From Pseudobutyrivibrio sp. ACV-2 (lineage in GTDB: Bacteria > Bacillota > Clostridia > Lachnospirales > Lachnospiraceae): DNA of 64,000 nucleotides. The notes under the pieces were generated by a model. It was not told where the DNA came from. It saw nothing but the letters and a program-made list of their open reading frames with translations, and did not search any database. This document shows, one piece after another, positions 42,569-51,148 of the stretch. Positions within the stretch are counted from its first letter, which is position 1. Every line of letters starts with the position of its first letter. The position numbers and the translations under genes are program-made. The DNA lies in NCBI RefSeq assembly GCF_900107545.1, contig NZ_FNQZ01000004.1, forward strand, positions 170,808 through 234,807. Direction: 5' to 3'.

Positions 42569-44620
42569 ATGAGTAGTACTTTTTATAAAGAAACAGATGA
42601 TATTTTAGAGCGCTATGAGCTTGCTAGCGAGCGCATAGCTACCATTAAAGAAGACAAAGAATTACCTGAAAATCTTCAGGCGTTTTTCAATCAGGTGACT
42701 GATTTTATACAGACAATTATTCCTATAATGAACAAGGCTACAGCAGATGAACTGGCAAATAGAAGCCTTGCAGAATGCGAAAAGGATGCAGAGCTTGTCT
42801 TTGCAATATACAAGGAAGAGCGTTACAGCAATAGCTTCCTGTGTCCTACATATGCAGTGGAACAGCTTGGTGAGGAGCTTGGTGGAGTTTTATCTTCAGT
42901 ATTTTATAGACTCACCAATATGATTCATGTTGCTTTCGCTGGCAGACTTGATATTTTCACTATTTACCTGGAACTTTTCCTTCAGGTATATGGTGAGTGT
43001 CAGATGGAGACAGAGGATAAATATCGCCGTGAAGGAGTGGTCAGCGCGCTTTACTCTTTCCAGCATGACTATTGCAATATCTTCACATCAGAGTCTTTAA
43101 TCACAATGATTGACCCTGAATATGATTTCTATACAGATATTATCGTAAATGCGGATTTATCCGATGATAGATATATGTATCGCTACGGTATGTATATCGG
43201 AGATAATGAGCGCGGTATCGCAGCGCATTTACGTAGCCTTCCTCATGAAGATGTAGTGGCAATGGCTCGCACATACGTAGAGGGCTACATCAAGGGCTTC
43301 GAAGTTACAGGCAAAGACATCTCTAAAAAGGAGACAGTTTGTGTAGAGTCTCCAGTTGGATTCGAGCTTATGGCTAGAGAAGCTATTCGCCTGTTCAATG
43401 AAGCAGGTCTTGCCGCTACAGTTCGTTTTGGTGGCACTAGTGGCCGTAATCTCTATTCTACAGTTCCAAACAAACAGTGTGAGTATGACCACAAGGATGA
43501 TAGAGCTTATATCTGGGACAAGGGTCTTGCAGATAGAATGCTTGAGGTGGAAAAAAACACACTTGAAAAATATAAGGATTTGGCTGCAGCCCATGGTGGC
43601 CCAGCCGTTATTGAGACCTTTGGAGAGGTTCCTTTTGAACCAAAGAATTTCCCTGCAAATGCGCAGTATTCAGAAAAGCAGGATGAGCTTAATGTGTACT
43701 TCATGAGTCAGTGGGGACAGATTATGAACCAATATGTAAAGGGCGAGGAGCGCAGCTTTACAATTATCGCATATCCGATTCCAGAAATCGGCAAGGATTT
43801 CAACGCAATCTTTAATGAGACTGTTGCTGTCAACACTATGGACTACGAGCTTTATAAGTCCATCCAACAGCACATCATTGATGTTTTGGACAAGGGCGAC
43901 AGAGTTCATGTTACAGGTCGTGGGGACAACCACACAGATATTACTGTAAAGCTTCATCACCTTGATGATCCTACAAAGCAGACTAACTTCGAGAACTGCG
44001 TAGCTGATGTAAACATCCCTGTAGGTGAAGTATTTACATCTCCAGAGCTTGAGGGTACAAATGGTGTGCTTCATGTTACACAGGTTTACCTCAGAGAGCT
44101 AGGATACAAAAATCTTGAGTTAAAGTTCGAGGAAGGCAAAATTGTATCTTATACATGTAGCAATTTTGATTCCGAAGAAGAAAATAAAAAATATATATTT
44201 GATAATGTTTTATTCAAGCATGAAACATTGCCTCTAGGCGAATTCGCTATCGGTACAAACACCAGAGCATTTGTTATGGGACAGAAGTATGGCATTGCAG
44301 ATAAGCTTCCAATCCTTATTGCAGAAAAGACTGGTCCACATTTTGCAGTAGGTGACACCTGCTATTCACACGCCGAGGATGTACCAATGTACAACCCAGA
44401 CGGCAAGGAATGTATAGCTCGTGATAATTCATGCTCATTACTTCGCAAAACAGATATTTCAAAGGCATATTTTAACTGCCATACAGATATAACAATACCT
44501 TACTACGAGCTAGGTGATATCACTGTAATCACAGAATCCGGCGAAGAACTTCCAATCATCGTCGAAGGCCGCTTCGTAGTTCCAGGAACCGAAGTACTTA
44601 ACGAAGTACTAGATGCGTAG
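42569..44620 (+). CDS. M29-type aminopeptidase (leucyl aminopeptidase)
   Basis: A 683-residue protein. The N-terminal about 240 residues are an extra helical domain. The rest resembles M29 metallo-aminopeptidases (AmpS/PepS). Candidate metal ligands lie in VHVTGRGDNHTDITVKL, LGEFAIGTNTRAF (Glu), AEKTGPHFAVG (His) and CYSHAEDVPMYN (His/Asp). It would remove N-terminal residues from cytosolic peptides. It is longer than the about 410-residue classical M29 enzymes because of the N-terminal extension. GGAG precedes the ATG. Confidence 0.8.
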   Translation: MSSTFYKETDDILERYELASERIATIKEDKELPENLQAFFNQVTDFIQTIIPIMNKATADELANRSLAECEKDAELVFAIYKEERYSNSFLCPTYAVEQLGEELGGVLSSVFYRLTNMIHVAFAGRLDIFTIYLELFLQVYGECQMETEDKYRREGVVSALYSFQHDYCNIFTSESLITMIDPEYDFYTDIIVNADLSDDRYMYRYGMYIGDNERGIAAHLRSLPHEDVVAMARTYVEGYIKGFEVTGKDISKKETVCVESPVGFELMAREAIRLFNEAGLAATVRFGGTSGRNLYSTVPNKQCEYDHKDDRAYIWDKGLADRMLEVEKNTLEKYKDLAAAHGGPAVIETFGEVPFEPKNFPANAQYSEKQDELNVYFMSQWGQIMNQYVKGEERSFTIIAYPIPEIGKDFNAIFNETVAVNTMDYELYKSIQQHIIDVLDKGDRVHVTGRGDNHTDITVKLHHLDDPTKQTNFENCVADVNIPVGEVFTSPELEGTNGVLHVTQVYLRELGYKNLELKFEEGKIVSYTCSNFDSEEENKKYIFDNVLFKHETLPLGEFAIGTNTRAFVMGQKYGIADKLPILIAEKTGPHFAVGDTCYSHAEDVPMYNPDGKECIARDNSCSLLRKTDISKAYFNCHTDITIPYYELGDITVITESGEELPIIVEGRFVVPGTEVLNEVLDA

Positions 44621-44677
44621 CAGCGTGTATCGATGTCGTCTGCGTTTAGATGACATAACATACAAAGTGTAAAAATA

Positions 44678-44804
44678 GCACATGTACACAACCTTGGCGA
44701 GCGCGAGCAAGAGGGCCCCGGCTCAGGTTCTTTGACATGGGTTTAGTCAAAGGTTCTGAGTTGGGAGATGGCTTGCTTGAGCACGGAGTACTAGGAGCAT
44801 GTGC
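44678..44804 (+). ncRNA. Structured leader RNA motif, copy B (5' of purE)
   Basis: P1 is GCACATG (44678-44684) with CATGTGC (44798-44804). The 5' block AACCTTGGCGAGCGCGAG begins at 44690, and the 3' block GAGCACGGAGTACTAGGAG spans 44779-44797. P2 pairs CAAG (44708-44711) with CTTG (44772-44775). The internal arm differs from copies A and D: a TTTGAC/GTCAAA hairpin with outer CTCAG/CTGAG. The P1 end is 28 nt before the purE ATG. Spacing between P1 and the AACC block is the same as in copy A. Confidence 0.75.
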
Positions 44805-44831
44805 GAGAAATAAACCTTGGAGGATCGTATT

Positions 44832-45338
44832 ATGGCAAAAGTAAGTGTAGTAATGGGTAGCGACAGCGACATGCCTGTAATGTCAAAGGCTGTTGAGATA
44901 CTCGAAAAATTCGGCATCGATTATGAAATCCGCATCATCTCAGCTCACCGCGAACCAGACATCTTTGTAGACTATGCAAAGACTGCAAAGGACAGAGGTG
45001 TTCAGGTGATTATCGCAGGCGCAGGAAAGGCAGCACATCTTCCAGGTATGTGTGCGGCTATTTTTGAGGGGCCAGTTATCGGCATCCCTATGAAGACCAG
45101 CGACCTTGGTGGAGTGGATTCACTTTATTCTATTGTTCAGATGCCTACAGGAGTACCTGTAGCTACAGTTGCTATTAATGGTGGAGCCAATGCAGGTATC
45201 CTTGCAGTTAAAATGCTTGCTATGACAGATTCTGCTTTAGCGTCAAAGCTTCACGATTTTATCGTTGAACAGAAAGAATCTGTTGAATCAAAAGATACAA
45301 AACTTCAAGCAGAAGGCTACAAAGCTTTCTTATCGTAG
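44832..45338 (+). CDS. purE: N5-carboxyaminoimidazole ribonucleotide mutase
   Basis: A 168-residue class I PurE that moves the carboxyl group of N5-CAIR to give CAIR in purine synthesis. The motif VMGSDSDMPVM is at the N-terminus, with SAHREPD near residue 40, GAGKAAHLPGM near 65, and SLYSIVQMPTGVPVATVAI near 95-115. The ATG at 44832 is preferred over an in-frame TTG at 44817, because GGAGG (44819-44823) lies between them at correct spacing. Structured RNA copy B is immediately upstream and a terminator follows. Confidence 0.95.
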   Translation: MAKVSVVMGSDSDMPVMSKAVEILEKFGIDYEIRIISAHREPDIFVDYAKTAKDRGVQVIIAGAGKAAHLPGMCAAIFEGPVIGIPMKTSDLGGVDSLYSIVQMPTGVPVATVAINGGANAGILAVKMLAMTDSALASKLHDFIVEQKESVESKDTKLQAEGYKAFLS

Positions 45339-45346
45339 ATACGTAG

Positions 45347-45380
45347 AAGGAAACTCTTGTTAATCGAGGGTTTCCTTTTA
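45347..45380 (+). terminator. Rho-independent terminator after purE
   Basis: AAGGAAACTC (45347-45356) pairs with GAGGGTTTCCTT (45366-45377) and is followed by TTTTA. It separates purE from the purM leader, so purM needs its own promoter or read-through. Confidence 0.88.
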
Positions 45381-45399
45381 TTTATAAAAATTAAAATGA

Positions 45400-45533
45400 G
45401 CCTGTTTAGAAGCTTTTTAAATAGCTGATAGGCATCAAGCACTTGGGGTTCTCAAGGGAGGCATCCTAAGCCGAGTGGAGAACTCCAAGGGCTTGTAGCC
45501 GTAATCAGCGGGTGAATAATTAGGTTAACAGGC
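45400..45533 (+). ncRNA. Structured leader 5' of purM (element C)
   Basis: P1 is GCCTGTT (45400-45406) with AACAGGC (45527-45533). P2 is GCTGAT (45424-45429) with ATCAGC (45504-45509). P3 is an 18-nt near-perfect arm pair: CAAGCACTTGGGGTTCTC (45436-45453) with GAGAACTCCAAGGGCTTG (45478-45495). It lacks the AACC...GCGCGAG block of copies A, B and D, so it is a different fold or a very diverged relative. The GGACTAAA after P1 matches the sequence after P1 of copy D. The purM start is 36 nt downstream. Confidence 0.6.
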
Positions 45534-45568
45534 GGACTAAAAGTAATAAGTGTATAAAGGAGAGAAAC

Positions 45569-46594
45569 ATGGATTACAAGAGTTCAGGAGTAGATATTGA
45601 GGCAGGATATGAGTCAGTGGAGCTCATGAAAAAGTTTGTAAAGGGTACCATGCGCCCAGAGGTACTTGGCGGTCTTGGCGGCTTTTCAGGGGCCTTCGAC
45701 CTTAGTGCAATTAAAAACATGGATGAGCCAGTGCTTTTATCCGGCACAGATGGTTGTGGCACAAAGGTTAAGCTTGCATTTTTAATGGACAAGCATGACA
45801 CAATCGGTATCGATGCAGTTGCAATGTGTGTTAATGATGTAGCTTGTGCTGGTGGCGAGCCACTATTCTTCCTTGATTATATTGCCTGCGGCAAAAATAT
45901 CCCTGAAAAGATTGCAACAATTGTCAGTGGTGTAGCAGAGGGCTGCAAGCAGTCTGGATGTGCATTGGTAGGTGGCGAGACAGCAGAACACCCAGGTCTT
46001 ATGCCAGAAGAAGAATATGATCTTGCAGGCTTTGCAGTTGGTATCGTAGATAAAAAGGATATCATCACAGGTGAGAATCTTAAGGATGGTGATGTTCTTA
46101 TCGGTATGGCTTCAACTGGTGTTCATTCAAATGGTTTCTCTCTTGTTCGTAAGATTTTCGATATGACAAAGGAAAGTCTTGATACATATTATGATGAACT
46201 TGGCACAACTCTTGGAGAGGCTCTTATTGCTCCAACACGTATTTACGTCAAGGCTCTCAAGGCTGTAAAGGATGCAGGAGTTCGCGTAAAGGCTTGCTCA
46301 CATATCACAGGCGGTGGTTTCTATGAGAACATTCCTCGTATGCTTCCAGAAGGTAAGCGTGCCATCGTTGAGAAGAATTCTTATGAGGTTCCAGCTATCT
46401 TCAAGCTTATGGCTGCAAAGGGTAATGTTGATGAGCAGATGATGTATAACACATACAACATGGGACTTGGTATGATCGTTGCAGTAGACCCAGCAGATGT
46501 AGACAAGACAATGGAAGCTATGCGCTCTGCAGGTGATACACCTTACGTTGTTGGTAAGATTGTTGATGGCGAAAAGGGAGTAGATTTAGTCTAA
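45569..46594 (+). CDS. purM: Phosphoribosylformylglycinamidine cyclo-ligase (AIR synthetase)
   Basis: A 341-residue ATP-dependent enzyme making aminoimidazole ribonucleotide. Family motifs are GTDGCGTKVKLAF (about residues 59-71), AMCVNDVACAGGEPLFFLDY, GCALVGGETAEHPG and HITGGGFYENIPRML. The length is standard. AAAGGAGAG precedes the ATG. The stop overlaps the purN start by one base (TAATG), so purM and purN are coupled. Confidence 0.96.
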   Translation: MDYKSSGVDIEAGYESVELMKKFVKGTMRPEVLGGLGGFSGAFDLSAIKNMDEPVLLSGTDGCGTKVKLAFLMDKHDTIGIDAVAMCVNDVACAGGEPLFFLDYIACGKNIPEKIATIVSGVAEGCKQSGCALVGGETAEHPGLMPEEEYDLAGFAVGIVDKKDIITGENLKDGDVLIGMASTGVHSNGFSLVRKIFDMTKESLDTYYDELGTTLGEALIAPTRIYVKALKAVKDAGVRVKACSHITGGGFYENIPRMLPEGKRAIVEKNSYEVPAIFKLMAAKGNVDEQMMYNTYNMGLGMIVAVDPADVDKTMEAMRSAGDTPYVVGKIVDGEKGVDLV

Positions 46595-47220
46595 TGAAAA
46601 TTGCAGTATGTGTGTCTGGAGGAGGAACCAACCTCCAGGCAATTATTGATAAAATAGGCTCAGGAGAGATTCACAATACTGAAATAGCAGTTGTAATTTC
46701 TAATAATAAAAATGCATACGCTCTTGAGCGCGCTGCAAAAGCTGGGATTGAAGGTGTATGCATTAGCCCAAGGGATTATGAAACTCGTGATGAATTCAAC
46801 AAGGCATTCCTTGAAAAGCTTGATTCCTACAATGTTGACCTTGTCGTTCTTGCAGGATTTTTAGTTGTAATTCCACCAGAGATGATTCGTAAATACGTTA
46901 ATAGGATTATTAATATTCATCCATCATTGATTCCAAGCTTCTGCGGTACTGGTTATTATGGCCTAAAGGTTCATGAGGGAGCTTTAGCCCGTGGTGTAAA
47001 GGTTACAGGTGCTACATGTCACTTCGTAGACGAAGGTACTGATACAGGCCCAATCATCCTACAAAAGGCCGTAGAGGTTCTAGACGATGACACACCAGAA
47101 ACACTTCAGCGCCGTGTCATGGAACAAGCTGAATGGATAATAATGCCCCGCGCCATAGACCTCATCGCGCGTAATCGTATAGAGGTCACCGATGGCAAAG
47201 TAAAGATTTTAGAAGCGTAA
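46594..47220 (+). CDS. purN: Phosphoribosylglycinamide formyltransferase
   Basis: A 208-residue GAR transformylase using 10-formyl-THF. The N-terminal motif is VCVSGGGTNLQAIID. The catalytic Asn-His-Asp set is seen in RIINIHPSLIPSFCG (Asn and His) and FVDEGTDTGPII (Asp). It is translated from a start overlapping the purM stop. Downstream lies structured RNA copy D and then purD. Confidence 0.95.
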   Translation: MKIAVCVSGGGTNLQAIIDKIGSGEIHNTEIAVVISNNKNAYALERAAKAGIEGVCISPRDYETRDEFNKAFLEKLDSYNVDLVVLAGFLVVIPPEMIRKYVNRIINIHPSLIPSFCGTGYYGLKVHEGALARGVKVTGATCHFVDEGTDTGPIILQKAVEVLDDDTPETLQRRVMEQAEWIIMPRAIDLIARNRIEVTDGKVKILEA

Positions 47221-47233
47221 AACATTTAAGTGA

Positions 47234-47410
47234 GCTAGACCTACATAACCTAGGCGAGCGCGAGCAGGAAACGTGTGATATTTTTCGGAGAAAAATATCG
47301 CGCTAGTAAGCAAAGCTTACATTAGGCTCCGCACCGAGTGAGGACCCACTGGACCGCAGCGAGAGTGTGGAAGGTGGCATGCGGGAGCATGAAGCACTTG
47401 GAGGTCTAGC
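47234..47410 (+). ncRNA. Structured leader RNA motif, copy D (5' of purD)
   Basis: P1 is GCTAGACCT (47234-47242) with AGGTCTAGC (47402-47410), nine pairs. The 5' block AACCTAGGCGAGCGCGAG begins at 47247 and the 3' block GAGCATGAAGCACTTGGAG ends at 47403. P3 is CCGCAC (47329-47334) with GTGTGG (47365-47370). A 32-nt segment (47335-47366) is nearly identical to 12847-12878 of copy A. Copy D has an extra insertion with two perfect hairpins: GATATTTTTC (47277-47286) with its complement, and GTAAGC/GCTTAC (47306-47320). It ends 6 nt before the AAAGGAGG of purD. Confidence 0.75.
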
Positions 47411-47432
47411 GGACTAAAGGAGGATATACTTT

Positions 47433-48701
47433 ATGAAAGTTTTAATAGTTGGCAGCGGCGGCCGCGAACATGCAATTGCCCTTGCAGTTTCTCGTAGCCC
47501 ACAAGTAGATAAAATTTACTGCGCCCCAGGCAACGCAGGCATCGCTCAGCTTGCTGAATGCGTAGACATAAAGGCTATGGAGTTTGATAAGCTCGTAGCT
47601 TTTGCAAAGGAAAAGGAAATTGACCTTACTGTAATCGGTATGGATGACCCGCTTGTAGGTGGAGTTGTAGATAAATTTGAAGAAGCCGGACTTCGCTGCT
47701 TTGGTCCTAGAAAGAACGCAGCTATTATTGAAGGCTCAAAGGCATTTTCAAAGGACTTAATGAAAAAATACAATATTCCAACAGCAGGCTATGAGAATTT
47801 CACAGACCCAGAGGTTGCTCTTAAATATCTTGAAACAGCAAAATATCCAATCGTGCTTAAGGCTGATGGCCTTGCTTTAGGAAAGGGCGTTCTTATTTGT
47901 GAAAACCACGAGCAGGCTGTAGCAGGTGTTGCTGAAATCATGACAGATAAAAAGTTTGGTGATGCTGGTAACACTATGGTTATCGAGGAGTTCATGACAG
48001 GCCGAGAGGTTTCTGTTCTTTCATTTGTAGATGGAAATACAGTTAAAATCATGTCATCTGCTCAGGACCATAAGCGTGCAGGTGATGGAGACACAGGTCT
48101 CAATACCGGTGGTATGGGTAATTTCTCACCATCTCCATTCTTCACAAAGGAGATTGAGGAATACTGCCAGAAAAACATCTTCCAGGCAACAGTTGATGCA
48201 ATGAAGGCAGAAGGTAGAGAGTTCAAGGGAGTCATCTTCTTTGGACTTATGCTCACAGAAGATGGTCCAAAGGTTCTTGAGTACAACGCTCGTTTTGGCG
48301 ATCCAGAAGCACAGGTTGTTTTACCAAGACTTGAAAATGATATCATCGATGTTTTCAATGCATGTATCGATGGCACATTAGACCAAATCGATTTGAAGTT
48401 CTCAGACGAAGCATGCGTATGTGTAGTTCTTGCTTCAGATGGATATCCAGTTTCTTACGAAAAGGGATTCCCTATCACAGGCTTTGATAAGTTCAACAAC
48501 AAAGACTATTACTGCTTCCACGCAGGCACAGCCTTAAATGACAAGGGCGAGATTGTAACAAACGGTGGCAGAGTTCTTGGAATCACAGCCCTGGGCAAAG
48601 ATTTAATAGAAGCCAGAGCAAAGGCGTACGAGGCTACAGAATGGATTCATTTTGAAAACAAGTACATGAGACACGACATTGCTAATGCAATATTAAAATA
48701 A
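47433..48701 (+). CDS. purD: Phosphoribosylamine--glycine ligase
   Basis: A 422-residue ATP-grasp ligase joining glycine to phosphoribosylamine. The N-terminal domain starts VLIVGSGGREHAIA. The ATP-grasp region has KADGLALGKGVL (about 140-151) and VIEEFMTGREVSVLSFVDG. The metal-binding EYNARFGDPEAQVVLPRL is near residue 285. The length is standard. AAAGGAGG before the ATG follows structured RNA copy D by only a few bases, so the RNA could control translation. A terminator follows. Confidence 0.96.
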   Translation: MKVLIVGSGGREHAIALAVSRSPQVDKIYCAPGNAGIAQLAECVDIKAMEFDKLVAFAKEKEIDLTVIGMDDPLVGGVVDKFEEAGLRCFGPRKNAAIIEGSKAFSKDLMKKYNIPTAGYENFTDPEVALKYLETAKYPIVLKADGLALGKGVLICENHEQAVAGVAEIMTDKKFGDAGNTMVIEEFMTGREVSVLSFVDGNTVKIMSSAQDHKRAGDGDTGLNTGGMGNFSPSPFFTKEIEEYCQKNIFQATVDAMKAEGREFKGVIFFGLMLTEDGPKVLEYNARFGDPEAQVVLPRLENDIIDVFNACIDGTLDQIDLKFSDEACVCVVLASDGYPVSYEKGFPITGFDKFNNKDYYCFHAGTALNDKGEIVTNGGRVLGITALGKDLIEARAKAYEATEWIHFENKYMRHDIANAILK

Positions 48702-48718
48702 AATCAAAAATCACGAAG

Positions 48719-48754
48719 AAGGAGCATCGAATGTTTTACTGATGTTCCTTTTTT
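48719..48754 (+). terminator. Rho-independent terminator after purD
   Basis: GGAGCATC (48721-48728) pairs with GATGTTCC (48741-48748) with one G-U pair, then a 6-T run. It closes the purine cluster. Confidence 0.85.
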
Positions 48755-48833
48755 GGTGGGAAATTTAAAGACAATGTAAAAATCTAAATCAAGTGATATA
48801 ATATAATCAGATAATTCATCAGGAGGTAATACC

Positions 48834-49289
48834 ATGGCAAAACAAGAAATTGAAGTTGCAGGTGCTCAGAGACAGATAAAGATTACCCCTTTTGAGCATC
48901 ACACAAAATATCACGAAACAGATCAACAGGGCATTATTCACACATCCAATTATGCAAACTGGATGGAAGATGCCAGAATGAATTTAATGGAGCAGATGGG
49001 ACTCGGCTTTAAGCAGATGCTTGAAATGGAAATCTCAAGTCCAGTTGTATCTCAGACAATTGAACACAGAAGTGCTGTGAAATTCGATGAAACAGTAATT
49101 GTAGATACTAAGCTTTTATCCTATGATGGTCATGAAATGGAAATAGCATATCGTATATACGATAAGGCCACTGGCGAGGATAGAGCGGTAGCCAAAAGTG
49201 TACACTGTTTTATGAACAAATCAGGTATCCCTATTTCTATGAAGAGAGCATATCCTGAGCTTGATACAAAATTCTTTGAATTTAAATAA
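48834..49289 (+). CDS. Acyl-CoA thioesterase (4HBT hotdog family)
   Basis: A 151-residue hotdog-fold thioesterase. The active-site motif is YHETDQQGIIHTSNYANWMEDAR, with the catalytic Asp in the YxxTDxxGxxHxxNY pattern of 4-hydroxybenzoyl-CoA thioesterases/YbgC. It hydrolyses an acyl-CoA. AGGAGG lies 7 nt before the ATG. It is monocistronic between the purine cluster and tRNA-Leu. Confidence 0.88.
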   Translation: MAKQEIEVAGAQRQIKITPFEHHTKYHETDQQGIIHTSNYANWMEDARMNLMEQMGLGFKQMLEMEISSPVVSQTIEHRSAVKFDETVIVDTKLLSYDGHEMEIAYRIYDKATGEDRAVAKSVHCFMNKSGIPISMKRAYPELDTKFFEFK

Positions 49290-49394
49290 AAATAATATAT
49301 TTTACTTGCATTCGACTCAATAATTGTGATACCATAGACGAGTCGATGAGCCGACATCGAGGTCGTAGATTTTTAGTCGAAAACCTTGAGTCAC

Positions 49395-49474
49395 GCGGGT
49401 GTGGCGGAATTGGCAGACGCGCTAGATTTAGGTTCTAGTGGGCGACCGTGCAGGTTCAAGTCCTGTCACCCGCA
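49395..49474 (+). tRNA. tRNA-Leu (anticodon UAG)
   Basis: The acceptor stem GCGGGTG pairs with CACCCGC. The D-arm is GGCGGAATTGGCAGACGCG. The anticodon stem CTAGA/TCTAG encloses the loop TTTAGGT (anticodon TAG), and a variable arm GGGCGACC and T-arm CAGGTTCAAGTCCTG follow. The discriminator base is A and the CCA end is not encoded. The long variable arm and A73 fit leucine. A terminator follows 8 nt later. Confidence 0.93.
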
Positions 49475-49482
49475 TTTTTATA

Positions 49483-49519
49483 AAGTCCTTGAAATTATTT
49501 GATTTCAAGGGCTTTTTTG
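49483..49519 (+). terminator. Terminator of tRNA-Leu
   Basis: AAGTCCTTGAAAT (49483-49495) pairs with ATTTCAAGGGCTT (49502-49514) with one G-U pair, then a 6-T run. Confidence 0.92.
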
Positions 49520-49619
49520 TTGTTTGAACATACTTGGTTGAAATAAAGTAATTGAAGCAAATAGTTATTAGTGATACAATAAATATTAATTGATAATTAT
49601 TTAACGAGCGGAGGTTATT

Positions 49620-50960
49620 ATGGATTTTCAAGCTGAATACAAAAAAAAGCTGACTACTGCTGAAGAAGCTGTAAAGGTAGTAAAGAGCGGTGACTGGGTA
49701 GATTACGGTTGGTGCACAGGCACACCTGATGCCCTTGACAAGGCACTTGCTGCTCGCACAGATGAGCTTACAGATATCAAGGTTCGCGGCGGTATTCTCA
49801 TGAAGCAGCCAGCTATCTTTGATCGTGAGGATGCAGGTGAGCACTTCACATGGAACTCATGGCACATGGGTGGTATCGAAAGAAAGCTTATTGCAAGAGG
49901 CTGTTCATTCTATGCACCTATCAGATACTCTGAGCTTCCTAGATACTATAGAGAGCACATTGAGCCAAACGATGTTCTCATGATTCAGACTACTACAATG
50001 GACAACCATGGCTACTTCAACTTTGGCCCTAACGCATCACATCTTATGGCTGCAGTTGAAAAGTCAAAGCACATCATCGTAGAGGTTAATGAAAACATGC
50101 CTCGTTGCCTTGGTGGTTTTGAAGAAGGCATCCACATTTCAAAGGTTGACGCTATCGTAGAAGGCGAAAATCCAGCAATCCTTGAGATGGGTGGCGGCGG
50201 AGCTCCTACAGATGTTGATAAGGCCGTAGCAAAGCTTATCGTTGAGGAAATCCCAAATGGTGCATGCTTACAGCTTGGTATCGGTGGCATGCCAAACACT
50301 GTTGGTGCTATGATTGCAGAATCAGATCTTAAGGATCTTGGCGTCCATACAGAAATGTACGTTGATGCATTCGTAGACATTGCAAAGGCTGGTAAGATTA
50401 CTGGTGCAAAGAAGAACATTGACCGTTTCCGTCAGACATATGCTTTCGGCGCTGGTACTAAAAAGATGTACGATTACATGGACGAAAACCCAGAGCTTAT
50501 GAGTGCACCAGTTGACTACACAAATGATATCCGTCAGATTTCAGCTCTAGACAATTTCATCTCTATCAACAATGCAGTTGATGTAGATTTATTTGGTCAG
50601 ATCAACGCTGAGTCAGCAGGTACAAAGCACATTTCAGGTGCAGGCGGACAGCTTGACTTCGTACTTGGTGCTTATCTTTCAAATGGTGGAAAGAGCTTTG
50701 TATGCCTTTCATCAACATTTACTACAAAGGATGGCACTGTAAAGAGCCGTATCCGTCCAACACTTGCAGATGGTTCTATCGTAACAGATACTCGTGCTAA
50801 CACACATTATCTCGTTACTGAATATGGTAAGGTTTGCCTCAAGGGTCTTTCAGCTTGGGAGAGAGCAGAAGCAATCATCAGCATTGCACATCCTGATTTC
50901 AGAGATGAGCTTATCGCAGAAGCAGAGAAGATGCACATCTGGAGACGTTCAAACAAATAA
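49620..50960 (+). CDS. but: Butyryl-CoA:acetate CoA-transferase
   Basis: A 446-residue family I CoA-transferase of the acetate/4-hydroxybutyrate/butyryl-CoA group. The catalytic Glu is expected in [13 protein letters not shown] (about residue 245), and the CoA-binding motif is [21 protein letters not shown]. It moves CoA from butyryl-CoA to acetate, releasing butyrate; this is the last step of butyrate formation in Roseburia/Butyrivibrio-type gut bacteria. GCGGAGG precedes the ATG and a terminator follows. Assignment to butyryl over 4-hydroxybutyrate rests on overall likeness. Strong codon regularity suggests high expression. Confidence 0.88.
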   Translation: MDFQAEYKKKLTTAEEAVKVVKSGDWVDYGWCTGTPDALDKALAARTDELTDIKVRGGILMKQPAIFDREDAGEHFTWNSWHMGGIERKLIARGCSFYAPIRYSELPRYYREHIEPNDVLMIQTTTMDNHGYFNFGPNASHLMAAVEKSKHIIVEVNENMPRCLGGFEEGIHISKVDAIVEGENPAILEMGGGGAPTDVDKAVAKLIVEEIPNGACLQLGIGGMPNTVGAMIAESDLKDLGVHTEMYVDAFVDIAKAGKITGAKKNIDRFRQTYAFGAGTKKMYDYMDENPELMSAPVDYTNDIRQISALDNFISINNAVDVDLFGQINAESAGTKHISGAGGQLDFVLGAYLSNGGKSFVCLSSTFTTKDGTVKSRIRPTLADGSIVTDTRANTHYLVTEYGKVCLKGLSAWERAEAIISIAHPDFRDELIAEAEKMHIWRRSNK

Positions 50961-50970
50961 TAATAATTTC

Positions 50971-51005
50971 AGGGAGGAATCATTCAGTGGTTCTTCCCTT
51001 TTTTC
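50971..51005 (+). terminator. Rho-independent terminator after but
   Basis: AGGGAGGAA (50971-50979) pairs with TTCTTCCCT (50991-50999) with one G-U, followed by a T-run of six. Confidence 0.85.
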
Positions 51006-51010
51006 TTTAA

Positions 51011-51030
51011 AAATCTTAAACAAATCTTAA
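51011..51030. promoter_or_regulatory. Tandem direct repeat, likely response-regulator site
   Basis: AAATCTTAA occurs at 51011-51019 and 51022-51030, an 11-bp period, so both face the same side of the helix. This is the usual spacing for OmpR/PhoB-family binding sites, and the adjacent gene encodes such a regulator about 120 bp downstream. Confidence 0.5.
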
Positions 51031-51104
51031 TAATTTACCCCATTGGAACTTAAGAAAATATACAATATTATATTTATAAGGTTTTACTCATAAAGCAAAA
51101 CATG

Positions 51105-51130
51105 TTGATTAATCAATAGACTTATAAGTC
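51105..51130. promoter_or_regulatory. Two adjacent perfect palindromes before the response regulator
   Basis: TTGATTAATCAA (51105-51116) and GACTTATAAGTC (51119-51130) are each perfect 12-bp palindromes, separated by 2 bp and lying just before the GGGAG ribosome-binding site. They may be operators for another dimeric regulator, or an RNA hairpin pair in the leader. Confidence 0.5.
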
Positions 51131-51148
51131 AATTTACAGGGAGATAAT

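Noticed and set aside
44678..47410. Identification of the purE/purD leaders as ZTP (pfl), purine, PRPP or tetrahydrofolate riboswitches
   Set aside because: The conserved cores I know for these classes are absent, and the shared blocks here do not match them. I left the motif unnamed.
12801..47410. Interpretation of the three leader copies as a mobile palindromic element (MITE)
   Set aside because: Terminal arms of a mobile element should be alike between copies; here they are unrelated in sequence but always paired, and all copies sit just before ribosome-binding sites on the coding strand.
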